DNA of 64,000 nt from Zanthoxylum bungeanum (lineage: Eukaryota; Streptophyta; Magnoliopsida; Sapindales; Rutaceae), in contig SKCR01021432.1 in NCBI GenBank assembly GCA_019454045.1, positions 36,967 through 100,966 of the forward strand. The letters run 5' to 3'. Made by a program: the position numbers and the translations under genes. The notes below the pieces were generated by a model that saw only the letters and a program-made list of their open reading frames with translations, ran no database searches and was not told the origin of the DNA. Shown here piece after piece: positions 15,679 through 27,670 of this stretch. Position 1 is the stretch's first letter. Every line of letters starts with the position of its first letter.

Positions 15679-16938
15679 ATGCGAAGATCCACAAGTCTTG
15701 ACTCGCTTCTGTTTGATCCAAAAATAGAAAGAACATCGATGAGACTAAGGAACGAAAGGAATATTGAAAAAGAAGCAATGACAGCTGAAAATATAGAGAA
15801 CAACCCACGACAGGTTGCAATCAGAGATCACTTTAAACCAATCATTGATGATAACTACTCTGGGATTGTCCATCAACCAATCAATGCCAACAATTTTGAG
15901 CTGAAACCTGCATTAATCAATATGGTTCAAAAGAACCAATTTTGGGGTTCAGCTGTAGATGGTCCCAACGTGCATTTATGGATGTTCTTGGAGATGGAAG
16001 ATACAATAAAGATGAATGGAGTCACTAAAGAGACCATTAGGCTATACTTGTTCCCATTCTCTTTAAGGGATAAAACGAGAGGTTGGCTACAATTTTTTCC
16101 GATGAGGAACATCATGACATGGAAGGATATGGCTACAACATTCCTTGTGAGGTTCTTTCCACTAGCTAAATCAACTCAACTGAGAACAAAAATTAGCATA
16201 TTTAGGCAGTTGGAGAATGAGAATTTGTATGAGGCCTGAGAGCGCTTTAAAGATCTACTTAAGAGGAGCCCGCATCACAATTTTGAAGACTGGGTTCAGA
16301 TTTAGTTATTCTATAATGGATTGAATGGTCCAAATAGAACTATGGTCGATGCAGTTGCTAGAGGAATCATTTTCAAGAAATCTGCTGAAGATGCCTATGC
16401 TCTACTAAAGGATATGGCCATTAATAATTTCCAATGGCCGAGTGAACAATCTACTGTCACTAAAGTGGCTGGTATGTATAAGGTAGATCATATTGTTACA
16501 CTTATAGCTCAAGTGTCATCCCTCACGACTCATCTAGTGTCATTGACCACTCAACAGGGCTAACCAACTATTGAAGCTGCTGTTGGTAATAGAATGATCT
16601 TACTTGACGAAGGATATGAGCAAGTCCAATATGTGAACAATCATAACTTCAAAAACTATAGAGACAATCTTATGCCTGACTATTACCATCCGAACTTTTT
16701 ATATGCCAATACAGAGAATGTCTTGCAACCTCCTACTGGCTATAATAATCAAAGAGCTGAGCAGAAACTTTCCTTAGAAGACCTCATGAGCACTTTTGTT
16801 GCTAAAACGTTAGAGAGATTTGAGAAGAATGAGTCGAGGTTGAACAATATTGAAACACATATGGGCAATATAGGGGCAACAATGAAGTCATTGGAAGTGC
16901 AGATTGGGCAAATTACTTATTCAATGGCTAATCAATAG
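15679..16938 (+). pseudogene. Gypsy D gag (Athila-like)
   Basis: An open frame from 15679 starts MRRSTSLDSLLFDPKIERTS and runs 186 codons to a stop at 16237. It contains LYLFPFSLRDKTRGWLQFFP, MTWKDMATTFLVRFFPLAKS and NENLYEA, the core of plant Gypsy gag. The conserved Trp after NLYEA is now a TGA stop. The same frame continues (RFKDLLKRSPHHNFEDW) with another stop near 16303, then 16321-16563 and 16594-16938, which ends with a coiled-coil-like RLNNIETHMGNIGATMKSLE segment. No zinc knuckle was seen. Confidence 0.85.
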
Positions 16939-17178
16939 AAATGGGCATTTCCTAGTAATACTGAGCTAAACCCCAAAGAATAGTGTCAAGCCATAACCCT
17001 CAGGATCAGAAAAGAGACTAAAGATACCTCTCAGGACCAAGGCAGGCAAGGCAAAGAAGCAACAATTCAAGAGGAAACAATGATGAAAGAATAGAAAAAT
17101 GAAGTAGTAATTCCATATAAGCCACATCTTATCCTGAAGACACATTTGCCATACCCTCATAGTTTTTAAAAAAAGAAG

Positions 17179-17698
17179 TTGGATGCTCAGTTTTCCAAGT
17201 TTCTAGATATCATTAAGAAGATCCATATAAACATCCCATTCGTAGATGTTTTGGAACAAATGCCAAATTATGTGAAGTTTATGAAGAAGATGATGTCTAA
17301 GAAGAGGAAACTGGCTAATTTTGAAACAATAGCACTCATAAAGAGTGTAGTGCCATTATAAATAAGAAGCTCCCCTAAAGATGAAGGCTCTTGGCAGCTT
17401 TACTATACCATGCACTATCGGGAATCGATATTTTGGTAAGACGTTATGCGATTTGGGTGCAAATATCAATCTCATGCCCTTATTCATCTACAAACAGTTA
17501 GGCATATGTGAGGCAAAGCCAACCACTTTCACATTGCAACTAGAAGATATCTCTCTCACCTACCCACGAGGAATAGTAGAGGATAAGTTTTACTTTCCTG
17601 TAAATTTACTTGTTCTTGATATGGAGGAGGACCATGACGTCCCAATCATCCTTGGGAGACCTTTCTTGGAAATCGGCAGAGCGATCATTGATGTGTAG
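17179..17698 (+). pseudogene. Gypsy D aspartic protease region
   Basis: First part (17179-17361) reads DAQFSKFLDIIKKIHINIPF, the conserved text before the Athila-type protease. After a small frame change, 17381-17698 has GSFTIPCTIGNRYFGKTLCD then LGANINLMPL (active-site equivalent of D-[ST]-GA) and VPIILGRPFLEIGRAIIDV. The next codon is a TAG. The protein normally continues into reverse transcriptase; here it does not. Confidence 0.85.
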
Positions 17699-19488
17699 AA
17701 AGGTGAATTAAAAATGAGAGTTCAAGCTGACTCCTCAAGGTGATGCAGAATTTCACAGTATAGATATTGTAGAGAATGGAGTTGCAAACACGCAGGGTGA
17801 CTCAGTATTTCAGCAACCTACGAGCATAGTGCGGCCGTGCATAAAAGAAGATTCTCCACAGCTAGACCTAAAACCACTCCCAAAGCGCCGCAAAAAGAGG
17901 AAATCTAGAGTCAGTGCTCACTTGAAGATGATCCATAGGAAGCTTAAAAAGTGGTCAAGTCAATTTTTCCACATGGTCTGTCAAACATTTCAACCATCAG
18001 TAGACCCTGGAGGACCATCCAAAGATAAATTACCACAGCCTGCCATGCTATCTTTTTCATGTCATAACAACCAGTGGATACCAAATAAGAAAGCCCATGA
18101 GATTGTCTGGTCCGCTATATTGAAGCCACCATGACCATTTGGGTGATTGCGTCTGGCTAAAAATGTTAAACTTAGCACTAGCGGGGAGGCAACCCTTGCA
18201 TTTGTTTATTTTTATTTCCTTTACTTTATTTTTATTTTATTTTGTGATATTTGCTTGTTTATTAGTTTGCATGTGCATTTATGTAGGTATTAGAGCAAAC
18301 CACACAGTCCGCGCCACCAAATTTTGACCAGCAGAAGCCTGATCAAATTCATGCACGGTAGTGTTGTTCCTCACTCTTGTTTCTTTATATTTTTCTTACA
18401 TTAAGGACAATACAAGTTTTAAGTTTGGGGGTGTGTGCATGTAGTGATAGTTCATGTTATTTACAAAATAAATAATAATAATAATACTTTTTTTAAAGTC
18501 TTTTCTAGTTTAACATAAGTCTAATGATGAATTGTGTTTGCTTTCGATGAAGTCTTAAAAATGATAAGTTCCTAATTGATTTTTATCTGATGCCTTGAGT
18601 AGGCAATCTAAGTTAGACCCATAAGCACTTAACAATAGGTTTTTAGCAGTAAGAACCTAGGTAGTTGGTAAAGTGACTAGTTGAAGAAATTATTTACCGA
18701 TGAATGACCGTTTGCTTAGATATATATCTCAATATGCTAGTGTTATGATGTATGGTATGGTTAAAAATAAAAGAAAATGGAAGAAATTTTTTTTTGAAAG
18801 AACTAAACGACAAAAAGAAAAAGGTAAACCACCTATAACCGATAAGCGTGAAGCTATTCATGTGCGAGTGTTAGGACCACCATGAGGAGAAATGCTACCT
18901 TAAAGGTTAAGTGTGTTGAAAAAAATGAAAAAAGGAAAAAGAAGAAAAAAAATCATATCATACTGAGCAAAGAAAGGCAAATACATAGTAATTTTGAGAT
19001 ATCTAGGTTGGTTTGACCCATCAGATCTCAATTTTTGAGACGAAATCATTGAGTTGGCTTACTTAAGATCTAAGTTGTGAATGAACCCTTACACACACAC
19101 ACTGTGAGTCTGACTTAGATGATTTATTCAAGAACTTGGATTTAAGTTACATTGAGTACTTTGGAAGTTCTTTGATTTCATTAGTAATCATTCTTTGAGG
19201 ACAATATTATGTGTAACTGCCGGGACTATTTTATTTTCTTTTATTATTTTTGCATGATTGTATGTTTGTGAATGACGTTTATGGGTGTCGTCTTTGTAAG
19301 CCCTCACGAGACTGTAACTCGTTTATTAGGTTCGCCTAGGGATTTAAAGGCTTGTTGCATACGCTATGCAATCGTGATCCCTACTAATGTGGCTTAGTTA
19401 ACTTTATTGCTTCCGTTTGTTTATTTTTTATTTTTTTTTTATTTAGTCTTTTGCTCGGGACTAACAAAATTGTAAGTTTGGGGTTTTA
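17699..19488 (+). other. Residual internal region of Gypsy D, pol deleted
   Basis: No RT, RNase H or integrase motif is present. A fragment near 18139-18200 with GGGGAGGCAACCC resembles the sequence just after pol in Athila-like elements, so the deletion lies between about 17.7 and 18.1 kb. AAGTTTGGGGGTG at 18420 is a polypurine-like internal tract. The rest is AT-rich non-coding sequence. Confidence 0.6.
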
Positions 19489-20783
19489 TGATAAGTGTGA
19501 TTTATACACATGTATTCATACATCATCACCTTATTATTTTATTAGATTCCATGTGATTTAATATACTTTGGAGTTGTTTAGTGTTTTATTGATAGGGAGC
19601 ATTAGAGCATGGATTTAGAGAAATTGTACGGGTTTAGGGAGCTTATGGATGCAACAGAAGTACGCGGGAAAAACGGAAACAAGCTGAAAATATGCATCAT
19701 GGGAAAAAGAGTGGCATCACGACGCCCAATGTAACTTAATACAATTATCCCGAGGATTTGGCACCGGGACGCTAACTTCTGGTATCGTGACGCTGCGACG
19801 AAAATTCAAACTCTTCACAATAAGCAGTAGCATATACAAAGTAGGACTCCAGGGTTTCCTATAAATATAACATTACGTCCAAAACCTTAAAAAAAGAGGC
19901 TAATACACAACTCAAAAGTTCAAAACACATATTTTAGAGAGATCCAAAGAGGAAGATTGAAGAGAGAAAAGATGAGACGAAAGCGATGACGTCTGAAGAT
20001 GAAGGGATTCGATTCGGGTTTAATCTTCTAGTTTCTTTCTTTAACTCTAATGATTTATATTAGATTCATGACCATGCTTTCATTGTTTTATTATTTGGTC
20101 ATGAACTAACTCTATTATTCTAGAGGATGATGTAACATATGCTTGAACCTATGTGTTGATTGGCAATTTAATTGTTATAAAGTTTTGAATCAGTTTCTTT
20201 ATATTCTCTTGTGTTTAATACTTCTTGTTTGTTGGCCCCAAATTGAGATGATGCATGTTTAGAATCTATCACTCGGGAAAGAGGGATTTTGAATAATATA
20301 TAGAGAATATAAACTATGAGTATTATAGAGTTTGGAGAATCTATAATCTCTTTGAAGTCATTAACAAAGAATCACAAAGCGTAAGGAATTATTAATTACA
20401 AGATTTTTATAGGGCTATAGAAGTCTGTAATTGAAAATATATTCACTCGGTGCTCGGGAGAGTGAGTTAGAATAATTTAGGGTTCTTGGCTTATAAACAA
20501 TGTAACTAAATAAAAATTGATTGGCAAGAAAAATACATAGGGGGTAATTAGGTGAAATCAGACTCTAGAATCTCTATCTTCTTGGATTATCTTTATCAAC
20601 GTTTTACTACCTTGTTTATTCAATTTTTTAGTCTAAATTTAATTGTTTCTAAATAGAGTTAGGTTTACTAATTATAGTACTTAGTGTGAGTTGAATAAAT
20701 CTTTGTGCGTTCGATACTCTTTTACTTATCATTACTAAAACTTGACACTATACACTTGCGGTACGATATAAAATATCACAACA
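19489..20783 (+). repeat. 3' LTR of Gypsy D
   Basis: Starts TGATAAGTGTGATTTATAC after the tract TTTGGGGTTTTA and ends ATATCACAACA, followed by the ACACA duplication. It differs from the 5' copy at many positions and lacks part of the GCGTCGTGAC motif cluster, which fits an old insertion. Confidence 0.88.
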
Positions 20784-20788
20784 ACACA

Positions 20789-21370
20789 TATCTGTGGCAC
20801 CTTAGACTTGGTCATATCAGCCTTGACCGGATAGATAGCTTGATAAAGAATGGAGCTTTAAACCAGTTAAAGCTTGGAACATTACCAGTCTGCGAATCTT
20901 GTCTAGAAGGAAAGATGACCAAGATATCTTTTACTAGAAAAGTTATAAGAGTCAATAAACCATTTGAGCTAATACATTCAGACGTTTGCGGACCGATGAA
21001 TGTAAGAGGTCGAGGTGGTTATGAATATTTCGTTACATTTATTGACGATTATTCTAGATATGGGTATGTTTACCTAATGCAGCACAAGTCATATACTTTT
21101 GAAAAGTTCTAAGAATATTGTGCGGAGGTTGAGAACTAGTTAGGTAAGATGATCAAAACTCTATGATCAGATCGTGGAGGAGAATACCTTGATAGATATT
21201 TTGAGGAATTCTTAGTTAAGCATGGGATAATATCTTAGCTCACAACACTGGAACACCACAGTAAAATAGTATTGCAGAGAGGAGAAATCAGACCATACTA
21301 GACATGATAAGATTTATGTTTAGTTATAGCTCAATACCTGGTTCATTCTAGGGGTATGCATTGCAAACAT

Positions 21371-21436
<66 letters not shown>

Positions 21437-23510
21437 TTATATAGTTCCATCTAAGTCTATTCCTAACACTCCCTTAGAGTTGTGGATTGGTCTTAAAGCT
21501 AGTTTACGACATTTCTGCATATGAGGGTGTCCAGTACATGTTCTGAATAATAAGCCTACTAATTTGGAGCCATATTCACAGGTGTGCCTATTTGTAGGCT
21601 ATCCTAAGGAGACTCTGGGTTGATTCTTTTATAGCCCTGAAGATAACAAAGTGCTTATATCGACAAACACTATGTTTCTAGAAGATGACTATATTGGGGA
21701 GTTCAAACCTTATAGTAAGGTGTTACTCGATGAGTTACTTTCTGGTTTGAGACCAACACGACATCGTCAATAATAGTTGACAAAGACATATCACCTTCGA
21801 CATCTGAGAGTCAGATGTAAGTATGTTAGAATAATTTACCACCTAGATGCAGTGGGAGGGTTGTATGACAACCTGATTGCTATGTAGGAGTTGGAGAGGC
21901 ACAATTTGTCACCTCCAGCGACGAGTTAGATGATTCATTGACCTATCGTAGTGCAATGGATGATTCTGATAAAGAGGAATGGCTCAAAGCCATAAACCTT
22001 GATATGAAGTCTATGTACTCAAACTCAGTATGGGAACTTATAGACCAACCTGATAGGGTAAAGTCTATAGGTTGCAAGTGGATCTACAAGAGAAAGAGGG
22101 GAGCAGATGGGAAGGTTCAGACCTTCAAGGCTAAGTTAGTGGCCAAGGGATTCACCTAGAAAGAGGGAGTAGATTATAAGGAAACTTTCTCGCCAGTAGC
22201 CATGCTCAAATCCATCTGTACTTTTTTATCCATTACCGCATATTATGACTATGAGATTTGGAAAATGGACATCAAGACTTCATTCTTGAATGACAATCTT
22301 GATGAGTGTATCTATATGGTACAACTGGAGGGGTTCATAGCCCAAGGTCAAAATTAAAAGGTTTGCAAGCTGCAAAGGTCCATTTATGGACTTAAGGAAG
22401 CATATCGATCTTAGAACATAAGATTTGATACCACGATCAAGTCTTATGATTTTGACCAAAATGTTGATGAGCCTTCTTTATACAAGCGTGTCATTGACGG
22501 AAATGTGGTTTTTCTCGTTTTATACGTCGATGATATTTTACTCATTGTGAATGATGTAAAGATATTATCGGACGTGAAAACTTGGCTAACTAACCAATTC
22601 CAAATGAAAGATTTGGGAGAGGCTAGTTATGTTCCTAGGATCCAGATTCTTCGAGATCGTAAGAAACGACTGTTAACTATGTCTCAGGCATCTTACATCG
22701 ACAATATCCTTATGCAATTTGGGATGCAGAATTCTAGGAAAGGCGATTTGCCTTATCGACATAGAATTCATTTGTCGAAAGAACAGTCTCCTAATACACC
22801 TCAAGGATTTGAGGAAAGAAGATACACCTCATATGCCTCAGCATTAGGTAGTCTCATGTATATTATGCTATGCACGAGACCGGACATCTACTTTGTAGTG
22901 GAAGTAGTTAGTAGGTTTCAGTCTAACCCATGATTGGATCATTGGGTGGCTGTGAGACATATTCTCAAGTATCTTAAGAGAACGAGAAATTATATGCCTT
23001 TGTATTCTGGTGAGGATACGATTCTAAGGGGATATACTGAATCCGATTTTTAGACGGATGTCGATTATAGGAAATCAACATATGGATCAGTGTTTACCCT
23101 AGGTGGTGAGGCCATTGTATGGCGGAGTATAAAGCAATCTGGTATTTCTGACTCCACTATGGAGGCTTAGTATGTAGCAGCTTGCGAAACAGCTAAGGAA
23201 GCAGTCTGCATCCAGAAATTCTTGGGAAATTTGAAAGTTGTTCCAGATATGGATAAACCAAATATGTTTTATTGAGATAATAGTGGTGCAGTGGCGAATT
23301 CCAAAGAGCCAAGAAGCCATAAAAAGGGAAAGCATATAGAAATAAAAAATCATCTCATCAGGGAGATAATGCAGAGATGAGATATTTTTGTCATGAAGAT
23401 TGCATCTACAGAGAACTTGACTTATCCGTTTACAAAGACCTTATCGACTACAGTGTTTAAAGGTCACCTAGATGGTCTAGGATTACGTGACATATCCCAT
23501 TTTCTCTAGT
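20789..23510 (+). pseudogene. Copia B pol: integrase, reverse transcriptase, RNase H
   Basis: Resumes after Gypsy D with WHLRLGHISLDRIDSLIKNG, the integrase zinc-finger part CESCLEGK and the core ELIHSDVCGPMNVRG...FIDDYSRYGYVYLM. Stops appear from 21110. A dinucleotide run splits the integrase at 21373. RT begins near 21938 (DKEEWLKAINLDMKSMYSN, IGCKWIYKRKRGADGK); YVDDILLI is at about 22525-22548. RT and RNase H continue through LGSLMYIMLCTRPDIYFVVE, KSTYGSVFTLGGEAIVWRS and a catalytic DNSGAVA. Several stops are TGG or CAG codons changed to TAG or TGA. Not functional. Confidence 0.88.
21373..21434. repeat. (AT)31 microsatellite inside Copia B integrase
   Basis: An uninterrupted AT dinucleotide run of 62 bases lies between two parts of the integrase reading frame. 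Confidence 0.95.
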
Positions 23511-23523
23511 ACAAGTGGGAGAT
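23510..23523 (+). other. Polypurine tract of Copia B
   Basis: ACAAGTGGGAGAT lies directly before the 3' LTR, the expected plus-strand priming site. Confidence 0.65.
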
Positions 23524-25648
23524 TTTCGGGATATATGCCCTAGAGCTTCATGTAATGAAAACATAATTATATTTTATGAAATAAAATGATGCATTATTCA
23601 TTTTTCAAAGTGTTTTTTTAATATCACATATTTTAAATTATCTTGTTTACCCTAGATTACTCATGTACCTCCAGACTTAGTGTATGAGTGTAATACACAA
23701 GATTATTTAAGTCCGAAGTTAGTAATCTAAAATAGTCCATAGAGAACAAACAAAGAGGGTACTTTATTTATGGCTTATCTATAATTGCGGCCCATTCTCT
23801 ATTTGGATGGCGACCTTGATACGAGATCATCCATGTGGGGACATGAGAATGGAGGCACCTTATATGATGTGATCATATAGGACTGGACCCAGATAAAAAT
23901 TAGTTTATTAAAATATCCGTTAAATAAAGAAACTCATTTCGATCTACTAGATGGTCATATATAGATTCATTTTAATCTTAAGGGTACTACGAACTCCTGC
24001 ATGGCAGGTTATGTCCTTTGATTTACAAAGGTGAAGTTGGTGTAGTAATCCCGACCAATAACTATGTAATTTGGGGACATAGTTTGGTATGTAGCTGCGG
24101 ACGTTTTACATAGATATGGAGTTCACTCCTTCTTGCGAGAAGTATAGCAGTATCTTCCTTAAGGGTTGATTCGGTACTTGAACGATTAGAGCGCTCGAGT
24201 CTTTCTATTACGAATAGAAAGATTAACATTCATAATGGTTATTGATAAATAATTCATAAGAGAATCAATGGTACTTAAGGTAAAAATAATTAAAGGGGTA
24301 TAACAGACATTATGATCCATCTCTAATTACGAGATACTCATGAAGAACCAATCCGTCTGTAATGACTATATCGATGGACACCGACGTGGTTCACCTTAAT
24401 TTATCTATATACAACAACGAGAGTGCAACTTTGAATTTTCAGTGGAATAACTCGGAGTTAATAATTCAGAATAATTAATTAAGAGTTTAATTAATATTCC
24501 GGGAGTATTGGAGTTCGGAACCATAGGTCTATTTGGTCTCCGTGCTACCTCGATATATTGTATCAGATTAAATATAATTGGATAGTCCAATTATATACTT
24601 CCATATGTATAATATATATTATTAATATGATTAATAATATTATTTTGTCACACTTGAAACTATATATTAAAGTTTAATATATGGTTTTTATGATGAATGA
24701 TTATAAGATAATTATTTAGTATAAGTTATTAAATTATGTTATATATAATTCAATAAAGGTTAAATTTGGAATTTCCAAATATGGGTTTTGGAAACCCTTG
24801 GATTGATTTTGGTAGTTACACCTTTTTAAAAGGTGAGAACATATTTATTTTATAACATCTTTGTCTTTATGGAAAGTAAATGATCTGTTATAACATTTTT
24901 TGAAAAAAACCTAGCATGTCCGATTATTACCTAGTGGGGTTTGATTTTGAAAATTAATAACCCTAGGTATAAAAAGAGAAAGTGTTTTTCTTTTTTCCTA
25001 AGCCTCTCATTTAAACCCTAGCCACCATCTCTATTGCTCTTAGAATTCTCTCAAGTGTTGAGAAAAGAAAAGAAGAACAAAAGAAAACCAAAAAAACATA
25101 TTTAGTGTGATACTTAATCTCCAAAGAGTTTAGAAATTTGTTTGTGAGGATAGCCCACCATATTTTCTTTTGTAACGAGATATAGAACATAAGGCTATTT
25201 GGTGTCGTACTAAAAATCACCATCTTCTCCATCTAAACATCACATGGCAGTGAGCAATTTTTTGATCACCGCCGCACACGAAAAATTTATAATAGTGCTC
25301 GGTTCAAATTCCATTTGATCCAGAATTTTTGGGGAACATATATGAGTGTTTTAGGACTGTGTTGGAGATGATTTTAACTGAAAAATCAGACATGAAATGT
25401 AGTGACAATTGACATAAACAAGGGCTGATTTGAGCAGTGAGCTGGGCACATTTCGGGTCCAAAACAGTCCAGATTTATACCACTGTTCGGGGGCTGTTCC
25501 AGAGCTGAAATTTTGTTAAAAACAAAAGTAAAATTTAAGTGGGAGAGCTAGTCGGATTCGGCCTTAAGGAGAAAAGGGCAGAAAAGTTTTTCTAGTCTGA
25601 TCCCCGGTGACTAACGTGTTTCCGTTGCATTAGGAAGTGGTTCATACA
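23524..25648 (+). repeat. 3' LTR of Copia B
   Basis: Starts TTTCGGGATATATGCCC, where the 5' copy has TGTTGGG, so the terminal TG has mutated. It ends GGTTCATACA and is followed by the CATGA duplication. It has a TATAAAAA box at 24968-24975. Confidence 0.9.
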
Positions 25649-26278
25649 CATGAAATATTAAATAAGAGTTTGAAACTCTAGATGATAGCTTGGAGCTATG
25701 ACTACCATTCTAGAATCACTTGACCACCTTTGAGTGACCTAAAATTGTTTATGAGTCATTACATTGTGGATTCTATTTTGGTTTATATTTTGATTCAAAG
25801 AAATGTGTATATGTACTTAGAATACATGTATGTTTGTTGGCTACCATTCTATTTTATATTCAAGGAAAATTTTCTCACTGCCAACATTTTGCATAAGGCG
25901 GCGTCGTGACTCTGATCCTTGGCGTCGCGATACTCAACTTTCAGAGCTGAGGGCGTCCCTAAACTAACCCTTGGGCATCATGACGCTAGCTCTTGGGCAT
26001 CGCGATGTCGAACATTCGCAGATTGGGCGTCATGACTCCCAAGTACACCCGTCGCAAAGCGTCAAGAGCTATTTCCCATGAGCACTGAAACTTCATTTTT
26101 TCCGTTTCGGAGTTTCCGGACTCTGATTTAGTCCCTGATTTTTCCTACGGACTCGTAACAGAATATATTATTCTATAAAATAATTTAAAAATACACCCAT
26201 GCTAGATATCAATGGGTTAGACCCACTTCCAATGTGGGGCACCGATCCGACCTTAGGGATTCCACATCTGCCACAACA
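25649..26278 (+). repeat. Solo LTR of Copia family A, right part
   Basis: Resumes the family A LTR after the second CATGA. It aligns with 49387-50037 and ends CTGCCACAACA, followed by TATGA, the second copy of the target-site duplication. A cluster of GGCGTCGTGACTCT-like motifs lies at 25898-26060. Confidence 0.85.
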
Positions 26279-26283
26279 TATGA

Positions 26284-26592
26284 AACTCATTAGTGTGTTC
26301 TGCAATGGAAGTTCAATCTGTAGTTTCAAATTCACCAAATTTCGTATTAATATGGCTTTATTTCGAGCTGTTTTGGCCTGGTACATGCCTTCCAGCTTCA
26401 TCCACATTTCGTAAGCATTTGTATCATGTGCTACGTGGTGGAAGACATTGTTGCAAATCCACTGCCTCATCTAACCGAGAGTTTTATTATTGAGTTTATT
26501 CCAGTCACTCTCTTCATCCGAGACCTCGAGAGGGGGTAATTAGTTGTTGTCATCTTGATCATCGCACCAGAAGATGAATTTTCCATTTCCAT
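26284..26592 (-). pseudogene. Copia C gag, N-terminal piece
   Basis: Starts at an ATG at 26592 or 26586 (MENSSSGAMIKMTTTNYPL), then has lost a segment, resuming in the conserved WNKLNNKTLG part. After one TAG come MRQWICNNVFHHVAHDTNAY and KTARNKAILIRNLVNLKL, typical Copia gag. The frame is broken at 26284 by the family A LTR and continues at 7221. Confidence 0.8.
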
Positions 26593-27182
26593 TTTTAGTT
26601 TAAAATTTAAAATGAAAATAAGAAAAAATTATGGCTGATTTTCACAAATTGGAGGTCACCGTTACATTCAAAACGGTCGAAAATGATGGATTTGACTCTT
26701 CGTGAATCCAAATCCGACATATGGGTCGAATTATATATTTCTAAAACTTATGGGGGCGAAAATATAAATTTCAGAGACATCAAGGGGCTCAATAAAATTT
26801 ACCAGGTTTGCTAATGTGGCGATGATATGTTCGTGGACTGTACCAGATTTTCTGATGTGGCAGCTGACTATGCTGCTGACCGTACCAGAATGCTGATGTG
26901 GCGGCTGACTGCATCGGAATCCTGATGTGGCAGACACGTGTTTCATCTTCAACCTTTATGCGACGCGTGCAGCACGTGGCAAAAGTGGCAGCGCATAGAG
27001 ACTCTTTGCTTGGTGCATCCAGAGCCCTCCAGTATCCATTTGATCGTCAAAAAATACCAATGTGCTCGTCTCGACGTGAAAAATCTGATGGTATGCTCAA
27101 AATAGATTTTTTAGAACTTTTCCGAAACCCGAATTTTCTGAACCGAGTATCGTTCTTCACCTCAAGGATCCCCAACATATAA
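26593..27182 (-). other. Untranslated leader of Copia C
   Basis: Lies between gag and the primer site. No coding signal was seen. Several short repeats of TGATGTGGC occur around 26810-26935. Confidence 0.5.
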
Positions 27183-27202
27183 CTAATGCTACTAATATCA
27201 CT
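27183..27202 (-). other. Degenerate primer-binding site of Copia C
   Basis: Read on the minus strand, TGATATTAGTAGC follows the 5' LTR end AATCACAACA. It is a mutated form of TGGTATCAGAGC, complementary to initiator tRNA-Met. Confidence 0.6.
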
Positions 27203-27560
27203 TGTTGTGATTCTCTGATCACTGAAGAGTGTTTTGTGAGGAAAAATAAATACTCTATATTATTACTTGAATAGAATTTACATGTATCACAAAACTTGTA
27301 CAAAAAACATCACACATTAACCACACTCTCTAACCTTTCTTACTTTGAGCTTACACTCTAAGCTCTCTTACTTGAAGCTTCTTGTTGGGAATGATTTGAG
27401 CTCTAAATTAGCTCTCAATTTATAGCCAAAATAATGGTTCAAATGTCAACAAATGAGTAGATATCACCTAAAGGATTTTGGAGATTTGCTCAAATTTTCA
27501 ACAAAATTGATCCTCCACCAAAATTATTTTTGATTTCATGCATGCAATTGGATTTCATCA
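27203..27560 (-). repeat. 5' LTR of Copia C
   Basis: Starts TGTTGTGATTC and ends GGATTTCATCA. It matches 4472-4887 and is followed by the second GCTAC. Confidence 0.85.
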
Positions 27561-27565
27561 GCTAC

Positions 27566-27670
27566 ATGGGAGTGCCAATGTTGTTACTGATCCAATTGTG
27601 AGCAAAAGCTTTACATGAAGAGGCAAAGAGTTATGGACAAGACATTAAAGATTTATTATGGGATGATATG
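27566..27670 (+). pseudogene. Middle piece of the unidentified exon, between Copia C and Gypsy E
   Basis: Continues the frame from 4471: the codon split by the insertion gives CAT and the text runs HGSANVVTDPIVSK. Removing one base of an A run near 27603-27606 then keeps the frame open as ALHEEAKSYGQDIKDLLWDD up to 27670. ATATG at 27666-27670 is the left target-site duplication of Gypsy E. Function unknown. Confidence 0.5.

Larger units (their letters stand above)
14189..20783 (+). mobile_element. Gypsy LTR retrotransposon D (Athila-like), internally deleted, inserted in Copia B
   Basis: The LTRs are 14189-15511 and 19489-20783, flanked by ACACA at 14184-14188 and 20784-20788. The primer site next to the 5' LTR is a mutated tRNA-Asp type. 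Gag and aspartic protease are present, but reverse transcriptase, RNase H and integrase are absent. A purine tract (TTTGGGGTTTTA) precedes the 3' LTR. It is 6.6 kb where complete relatives exceed 10 kb. It can only have moved, if at all, with proteins from another copy, or it was deleted after insertion. Confidence 0.9.
9012..25648 (+). mobile_element. Copia LTR retrotransposon B, inserted in the family A LTR
   Basis: The LTRs are 9012-11140 and 23524-25648 (about 2.1 kb each). CATGA flanks the element at 9007-9011 and 25649-25653. Order is 5' LTR, degenerate primer site, leader, gag, protease, (Gypsy D insertion), integrase, reverse transcriptase, RNase H, polypurine tract, 3' LTR. Integrase before RT defines Copia. 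Without D (6.6 kb) it is about 10 kb. Many stops and frameshifts are present. Confidence 0.9.
4472..27560 (-). mobile_element. Copia LTR retrotransposon C (outermost host of the nest), deletion derivative
   Basis: The LTRs are 4472-4887 and 27203-27560, flanked by GCTAC at 4467-4471 and 27561-27565. A degenerate tRNA-Met primer site follows the right LTR and a purine tract precedes the left LTR, so the element reads on the minus strand. Gag, protease and integrase remain in that order, but reverse transcriptase and RNase H are missing between about 5156 and 4900. A family A LTR inserted in gag splits it into 4472-7221 and 26284-27560. Without the insert it is about 4.0 kb. Frames are broken, so it is not autonomous. 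Confidence 0.85.

Noticed and set aside
18700..18885. 61-codon Lys-rich open frame in Gypsy D
   Set aside because: AT/A-rich non-coding part of a deleted element; no known domain and not near the remaining gag or protease.
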